Assembly (NCBI GenBank): GCA_016180705.1
Contig: JACPAU010000211.1
Location: 1 to 5,740 of the forward strand
Reading direction: 5' to 3'
DNA from: Candidatus Methylomirabilota bacterium
GTDB lineage: Bacteria; Methylomirabilota; Methylomirabilia; Methylomirabilales; JACPAU01
DNA length: 5,740 bases
Under the pieces are notes generated by a model, which saw only the letters and a list, made by a program, of their open reading frames with translations, made no database searches and was not told where the DNA came from. The stretch's first letter is position 1. Each line of letters starts with the position of its first letter. This document shows positions 1 to 5,740 of this stretch, in pieces. The translations under genes were made by a program, and so were the position numbers.

Positions 1-1
1 G

Positions 2-871
2 GGCAACGGCACCGCGCTGCCCCTGGTGGTCCTCCCCGCGGCGCCTCCGGCCGGCCACGCTGCCCCGGGTCCGGCCGGCGCGCCCGAGGTCGCGATTGGG
101 GCGGAGAGCCCGCAGGCCCGCACGGCCGAGCGGGGGGCCGAGCCGTCGGCGGAGCCGGCGCCCTCCGTGGCGGCGGTCCAGCGGATCCGTTTCACCTTCC
201 GGAAGCAGGGGGAGCTCCGCTTCCTCTCGCACCTGGAGGTCTTCCGAACGCTCGCGCGGGCGATCCGCCGTGCCGGCTACGGGCTGGCCATGACGCAGGG
301 CTATAACCCGCAGCCCCGCCTCGCCGTGGCCGTGGGGCTTCCGGTGGGCGTGGCGGGGGAGGCGGAGCCGGCGGACGTGGAATTGCGGGCGCGGGTGGCG
401 GTGGAGGACTTTGTGGCCCGGGTCAACGCCACCCTGCCCGCCGAGCTCTCCCTTACGGACGCCTGGGAGGTCCCGCTCGCGGCCCCGTCCCTGACCTCCC
501 AGGTGGTGAGCGCGCGGTACCGGGCCACCCTCTCGTCCGCCCTGGCGGAGGCGCTGGGGGACCCGGCCGCCGCCTGCGCCGCATTCCTGGCCCGGGAGGC
601 GATCCCCGTGGAGGGCTTCCGCAAGGGGGAGCCGGTCACCCTGGACGCGCGACCGGCCCTCGAGGCGTTCGGCCCCGACGGGCCCGGCGCCTTCTCCCTC
701 CGCCTGAAGGCCGGGGCCGGGGTCCGGCCCCGGGAGGTTTTGCGCGCCTTCCTGGCCCCCCTCCTCGGGGCGGCGCTGCTGGCCGCCCTGGACGGGGACC
801 TCACCATCACCCGCACGGGTCTGGACCTGACCGCGGCCGGCGCGCCGACGACGGCGCCGGCCCCCGCGTGA
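2..871 (+). CDS. Radical SAM-linked protein, TIGR03936/DUF2344 domain (5' partial)
   Basis: The frame is open from the window edge to TGA at 869-871, so 289 residues are visible and the true start probably lies upstream. The first in-frame GTG codons (26 and 167) have no Shine-Dalgarno before them. Residues 1 to about 58 are an Ala/Pro/Gly-rich linker. From about residue 60 the sequence matches the DUF2344 (TIGR03936) family: an RIRFTFRKQGELRFLSHLE-type opening (nt 188-238), then a GYNPQPRL motif (nt 299-322), LPVGV, and a DVEL strand. The family is normally encoded next to, or fused behind, a B12-binding radical SAM protein (TIGR03960). The long linker open to the edge suggests such a fusion here, but no radical SAM cysteine motif is in view. 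The biochemical role is not established. It lies 31 bases before rng, in a ribosome-related neighbourhood. Family assignment is confident; the fusion is inference. Confidence 0.85.
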   Translation, partial: GNGTALPLVVLPAAPPAGHAAPGPAGAPEVAIGAESPQARTAERGAEPSAEPAPSVAAVQRIRFTFRKQGELRFLSHLEVFRTLARAIRRAGYGLAMTQGYNPQPRLAVAVGLPVGVAGEAEPADVELRARVAVEDFVARVNATLPAELSLTDAWEVPLAAPSLTSQVVSARYRATLSSALAEALGDPAAACAAFLAREAIPVEGFRKGEPVTLDARPALEAFGPDGPGAFSLRLKAGAGVRPREVLRAFLAPLLGAALLAALDGDLTITRTGLDLTAAGAPTTAPAPA

Positions 872-902
872 CGGCTCGTCCCCCGCGAGGTCGCAGGATC
901 CC

Positions 903-2444
903 ATGAAGCGCGAGATCATCGTCAACGCCTCGATGACGCAGACCCGGGTGGCCATCCTGGAGGACGGCCACCTCGTCGAATTGATGATCGACGACGTGAA
1001 GAGCCGGAGCGTCGCCGGGAACATCTACAAGGGGCGGGTCCTGAAGATCCTCCCGGGGATGCAGGCGGCGTTCGTGGACATCGGCTTGAACAAGGACGCG
1101 TTCCTGTACGTCCGGGACATCTTCGAGGACGTGGAGGAGTACGAGCAGCTCCTCGGCCTCGGGGAGACGAACGGCGGGGGCCAGGGCGAGACGCCGGAGG
1201 ACCTGCGTCCCCCCACCCCGTCCCAGGCGAAGCGCCGGCCCAGCCCCTCGATCGAGGAACTGATCCAGGAGGGACAGGAGATCGTGGTCCAGGTCGCCCG
1301 GGAGCCGCTCGGGACGAAGGGGGCCCGCATCACCTCCCACATCACCCTCCCCGGGCGGTACCTCGTCTACATGCCGATGGAGAGCCACATCGGCGTCTCC
1401 CGGAAGATCGAGAACGAGGGGGAACGGCAGCGGCTCCGGCACCTCGTGGAGGAACTGAACGAGAAGAACGAGGGGGTCATCGTCCGGACCGCGGGGGTGG
1501 GGAAGAGCCGGGCCGAGCTGCAGGCCGACCTGGAGTTCCTCCGCTCCCTCTGGCAGAAGATCCGGCAGAAGGCCGAGTCCCTGAAGGGCCCGGCCCTGGT
1601 CCAGAAGGACCTGGACCTGGTCTTCCGCCTCTTCCGGGACCTCTTCACCCGCGACGTGGCCCGCCTGGTGGTGGACTCGCCCTCCGAGTACGAGCGCTGC
1701 CTGGAGTTCACCGAGTCCCTCTTTCCGGACCTCCGCTCCCTCCTGTTCCTGTACACGGAGGACGAGCCGATCTTCAAATCCTTCGGCATCGAGAAGGAGA
1801 TCGAGAAGACGCTGCGGCCGAAGGTCTGGCTGAAGTCGGGGGGCTACATCGTCATCGAGGAGACCGAGGCGTTGGTCTCCATTGACGTGAACACCGGGAA
1901 GTACGTCGGCAAGCACGACTTCGAGGAGACGGTCTTCCGGACCAACCTGGAGGCCGCCCGGGAGATCGCCCGCCAGGTCCGGGTGCGGGACCTCGGGGGG
2001 ATCATCATTATTGATTTCATCGACATGGCCCGGCAGGAGCACCGGGACAAGGTGGTCGTCGAGCTGAAGGAGGCCCTGAAGCCGGACCGCTCCCCCACCA
2101 ACGTCTCCCTCATTTCCGACCTGGGCCTCGTGGAGATGACCCGGAAGCGGGTCAAGCAGGGCCTCATCCGCTCGATCAGCCAGGCCTGCCCGGTCTGCGG
2201 CGGGACCGGCGCGGTCCGGGCCCTGCCCTCGATCGCCCACCAGATCCTCCGGGAGGCGGAGTGGCAGTTGTACCGGCGCAAACCGTCCCAGCTCCGGATC
2301 CGCGCCCACCCCGACGTGACCGCCTGGCTGAAGGCCGAGGAGGCGGAGGTCATCGAGGCTTTGCAGCAGCAGTACGGCGGGGAGGTCACGCTGGCCCCGG
2401 AGGAGTCCTGGTCGCTCGCCAAGTACCAGCTGCAGGAGGCCTAG
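903..2444 (+). CDS. rng: Ribonuclease G (Rne/Rng family)
   Basis: This is a 513-residue single-strand-specific endoribonuclease that, in the family, trims rRNA precursors and starts mRNA decay in the cytoplasm. An S1 RNA-binding domain spans about residues 35-150 (NIYKGRV, AAFVDIG, KDAFLYV), interrupted at about 86-117 by a Gly/Pro/Glu-rich insert. The 5'-sensor and RNase H-like regions follow. The DNase I-like catalytic part holds SIDVNTG with D328 and IIDFIDM with D371; their 43-residue spacing equals that of D303/D346 in E. coli RNase E. CPVCGGTG (C429, C432) is the zinc-link motif used for dimerisation. The protein ends soon after its small domain and lacks the long RNase E scaffold tail, hence RNase G rather than E. 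The ATG at 903 gives the family-typical N-terminus MKREIIVN, but only a weak AGGA (895-898) precedes it at short spacing. Confidence 0.96.
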   Translation: MKREIIVNASMTQTRVAILEDGHLVELMIDDVKSRSVAGNIYKGRVLKILPGMQAAFVDIGLNKDAFLYVRDIFEDVEEYEQLLGLGETNGGGQGETPEDLRPPTPSQAKRRPSPSIEELIQEGQEIVVQVAREPLGTKGARITSHITLPGRYLVYMPMESHIGVSRKIENEGERQRLRHLVEELNEKNEGVIVRTAGVGKSRAELQADLEFLRSLWQKIRQKAESLKGPALVQKDLDLVFRLFRDLFTRDVARLVVDSPSEYERCLEFTESLFPDLRSLLFLYTEDEPIFKSFGIEKEIEKTLRPKVWLKSGGYIVIEETEALVSIDVNTGKYVGKHDFEETVFRTNLEAAREIARQVRVRDLGGIIIIDFIDMARQEHRDKVVVELKEALKPDRSPTNVSLISDLGLVEMTRKRVKQGLIRSISQACPVCGGTGAVRALPSIAHQILREAEWQLYRRKPSQLRIRAHPDVTAWLKAEEAEVIEALQQQYGGEVTLAPEESWSLAKYQLQEA

Positions 2445-2463
2445 GCCGGCCGGGTGAGTTCCG

Positions 2464-2491
2464 GGCGCCTGCCCGCCGAGGGGAAGGCGCC
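2464..2491 (+). terminator. Small inverted repeat after rng, possible weak terminator
   Basis: GGCGCCT (2464-2470) and AGGCGCC (2485-2491) form a perfect 7-bp stem around a 14-base loop, 20 bases past the rng stop. No T tract follows, so it is not a classical intrinsic terminator. It may protect the rng 3' end or be chance in GC-rich DNA. Confidence 0.25.
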
Positions 2492-2497
2492 GCGTCC

Positions 2498-2526
2498 TTG
2501 ACAGGGAGCGGCGGGCTTGCTATACA
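2498..2526 (+). promoter_or_regulatory. Sigma70-type promoter for rplU-rpmA-obg-proBA
   Basis: A perfect -35 box TTGACA (2498-2503) is separated by 17 bases from TATACA (2521-2526), which matches 4 of 6 -10 consensus bases. TG at 2518-2519 adds an extended -10 element. Such a match is unlikely by chance in so GC-rich a background, and it lies in the only long gap of the window. Transcription would start near 2532-2534, leaving an rplU leader of about 87 bases. Predicted from sequence only. Confidence 0.75.
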
Positions 2527-2536
2527 AGGGCTTCCC

Positions 2537-2571
2537 CGCGTGGAGGGCCCGGCCTCCGCGCGCTGGTTTTT
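2537..2571 (+). terminator. Leader hairpin with T tract (attenuator-like or upstream terminator)
   Basis: Bases 2537-2546 pair with 2553-2562 in a 10-bp stem with one G-T wobble (2541/2558) and a 6-base GCCCGG loop. Four bases later come five T (2567-2571). It has the form of an intrinsic terminator with an imperfect spacer. It begins only a few bases after the predicted start site of the rplU promoter. It could end read-through from rng, attenuate the rplU operon, or stabilise the 5' end of its mRNA; the sequence does not decide which. Confidence 0.45.
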
Positions 2572-2581
2572 GGGCCTTCCG

Positions 2582-2614
2582 CCGGGCGCCGGGGCCCGGG
2601 GGGGACGGGGAGGA
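2582..2614 (+). promoter_or_regulatory. G-rich rplU ribosome binding region with competing structures
   Basis: GGAGGA at 2609-2614 is the rplU Shine-Dalgarno, 5 to 6 bases before the GTG start. G runs at 2591-2594, 2598-2604 and 2607-2610 fit a G3+N1-7 quadruplex pattern if the seven-G run is split, and the last run is part of the Shine-Dalgarno. CCGGG (2582-2586) with CCCGG (2595-2599) offers an alternative 5-bp hairpin. The binding site itself is clear; a regulatory role for the structures is conjecture. Confidence 0.5.
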
Positions 2615-2619
2615 AGCAC

Positions 2620-2937
2620 GTGGCGTACGCGGTGGTGGAGACGGGTGGGAAGCAGTACCGGGTGAGCCCCGGGGATCTCCTCACGGTGGAGCGCCTCGGC
2701 GGCGAGCCGGGCAGCGCCGTCCGCTTCGACCGGGTCCTCATGGTGGCCGACGGGGAGCGGGTGGCGGTCGGAACCCCCACGGTGGCGGGCGCCTCCGTCG
2801 CCGGGGAGATCGTCCGGCAGGGCCGGGCGAGGAAGGTCATCGTCTTCAAGTTCAAGCGCCGGAAGAAGTACCGCCGGACCCGGGGGCACCGGCAGGCGCA
2901 GACGACCGTCCGGATCACCGCGATCAGCGGGGGATAG
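2620..2937 (+). CDS. rplU: 50S ribosomal protein L21
   Basis: The 105-residue product has the normal length of bacterial L21, a large-subunit protein that binds 23S rRNA during assembly. The N-terminus [19 protein letters not shown] is the typical L21 opening. The C-terminal [16 protein letters not shown] segment followed by TTVRIT is the basic rRNA-binding signature. Translation starts at GTG 2620, set by GGAGGA at 2609-2614 and by the match to the family N-terminus. It is the first gene after the predicted promoter and is followed after 34 bases by rpmA, the usual partner. A structured leader precedes it, which may allow autogenous control as at other ribosomal protein operons, but no known leader motif was recognised. 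Confidence 0.98.
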   Translation: MAYAVVETGGKQYRVSPGDLLTVERLGGEPGSAVRFDRVLMVADGERVAVGTPTVAGASVAGEIVRQGRARKVIVFKFKRRKKYRRTRGHRQAQTTVRITAISGG

Positions 2938-2971
2938 GGGCCGGGGCCGGTCCCGACCCTGGAGGAATGTC

Positions 2972-3232
2972 ATGGCGCACAAGAAGGGAATGGGGTCCTC
3001 CCGGAACGGGCGGGACTCCCAGAGCAAGCGGCTCGGGATGAAGCGCTTCGGCGGTGAGCGGGTGCCGGCGGGCGCCATCCTGGTCCGCCAGCGGGGGACC
3101 CGCCTCAAGCCCGGGGAGAACGTCGGGATCGGGCGGGACGACACCCTCTACGCCCGCGTGGCGGGGATCGTCTCGGTCACCCACCGGGGGGGGCAGGGCC
3201 GGTTCGTGAACGTCACCGCCGTCACGCCCTAG
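2972..3232 (+). CDS. rpmA: 50S ribosomal protein L27
   Basis: This 86-residue protein is full-length L27, whose N-terminal tail reaches the peptidyl transferase centre of the 50S subunit. It begins directly with MAHKKG and continues [20 protein letters not shown], the family signature. It lacks the short N-terminal leader that the Prp protease removes in Firmicutes. Residue 7 is Met where most L27 proteins I know have Gly or Ala. The ATG at 2972 is preceded by a strong GGAGGA (2961-2966) at 5-base spacing. The stop is 9 bases before the obg start, suggesting coupled translation. Confidence 0.98.
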   Translation: MAHKKGMGSSRNGRDSQSKRLGMKRFGGERVPAGAILVRQRGTRLKPGENVGIGRDDTLYARVAGIVSVTHRGGQGRFVNVTAVTP

Positions 3233-5410
<2,178 letters not shown>

Positions 5411-5414
<4 letters not shown>

Positions 5415-5740
5415 GCCCGGTCGTGGAGGTGGCGCGGGCCGCGAAGGAGGCGGCGGCGGCGGTCGCCACCCTGCCGACGGAGGTGAAGAACGCGGCCCTG
5501 CGCGCCATGGCGGCGGCGGTGCGCCGCGACGAGGCCCACCTGGTCGGCGTCAGCGCCGCCGAGGCGGCGCGGGCGAAGGCCGCGGGCCACCCCGCCGCCT
5601 TCCTGGACCGGCTGACCCTGACGCCCGGGCGCGTCCGGGCCATGGCGGAGGGCCTGGAGGCGGTGGCCGGCCTCCCGGATCCGGTCGGGGAGATCACCGG
5701 CATGCGGCGCCGGCCGAACGGCCTGCTGGTCGGGCGGATG
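5411..5740 (+). CDS. proA: Gamma-glutamyl phosphate reductase (3' partial)
   Basis: The ATG at 5411 overlaps the proB stop (ATGA), and the frame stays open to the window edge, giving 110 residues. ProA reduces gamma-glutamyl phosphate with NADPH to glutamate-5-semialdehyde, the second step of proline synthesis, probably handing on the labile ProB product. The visible N-terminus shows family hallmarks: an AAKEAAAAVATLPTEVKNAA-type helix, FLDRLTLTPGRVRAMAEGL (about 64-82), LPDPVGEI and RRRPNGLLVGRM at the edge. The catalytic cysteine lies in the missing part. Position directly behind proB supports the call. No break is seen in the visible portion. Confidence 0.95.

Noticed and set aside
807..2309. 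500-residue open frame on the minus strand opposite rng
   Set aside because: It mirrors the third-codon GC bias of rng, has no recognisable domain, and the + strand gene is a clear match to RNase G along its whole length.
2261..2665. 134-residue + strand frame bridging the rng end and the rplU start
   Set aside because: Gly/Arg-rich product in an alternative frame of rng and rplU, with the predicted promoter inside it; no independent support.
2935..2951. Short GGGGCC direct repeat between rplU and rpmA
   Set aside because: Only two copies, no flanking structure, and easily produced by chance in this composition.
2386..3144. 252-residue minus-strand frame across the rng-rplU gap, rplU and part of rpmA
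   Set aside because: Low-complexity Pro/Arg composition, no family resemblance, and complete overlap with L21 on the other strand.

Overview
This is a very GC-rich chromosomal window (roughly 70% G+C by eye) with tightly packed genes, all on the + strand. The order is: radical-SAM-linked DUF2344 protein (5' end outside the window), rng (RNase G), rplU (L21), rpmA (L27), obg (ribosome-assembly GTPase), proB (glutamate 5-kinase) and the start of proA (gamma-glutamyl phosphate reductase). This gene order is familiar from Gram-negative-type lineages such as NC10/Methylomirabilota-Rokubacteria and some deltaproteobacterial groups. The composition, a short Obg without a C-terminal extension, and an L27 that begins directly at MAHKK without a cleavable leader all fit. 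The lineage is inference and cannot be fixed from this sequence alone.

Layout. Positions 2-871 hold the 3' part of a reading frame ending in a TIGR03936/DUF2344 domain, behind an Ala/Pro-rich linker that stays open to the window edge. After 31 bases comes rng (903-2444), with both catalytic aspartates and the CxxC zinc-link motif. The only sizeable gap (2445-2619, 175 bases) holds a small inverted repeat, a good sigma70-type promoter (TTGACA, 17 bases, TATACA with an upstream TG), a strong GC hairpin followed by five T, and a G-rich segment running into the rplU Shine-Dalgarno. From rplU onward (2620 to the end) the genes are separated by 34 bases, 9 bases, a 35-base overlap and a 4-base ATGA overlap, so they look like one operon.

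Function. RNase G (rRNA and mRNA processing), L21 and L27 (large-subunit proteins) and Obg (50S assembly and nutritional signalling) form a ribosome biogenesis group. proB and proA then encode the first two steps of proline synthesis from glutamate. Everything annotated belongs to well-known housekeeping families except the DUF2344 protein, whose role is not established. I found no mobile element, CRISPR array, tRNA or rRNA, and no convincing new system. The points most worth a second look are the DUF2344 protein beside ribosome genes, the structured rplU leader, and a few small departures from family consensus.
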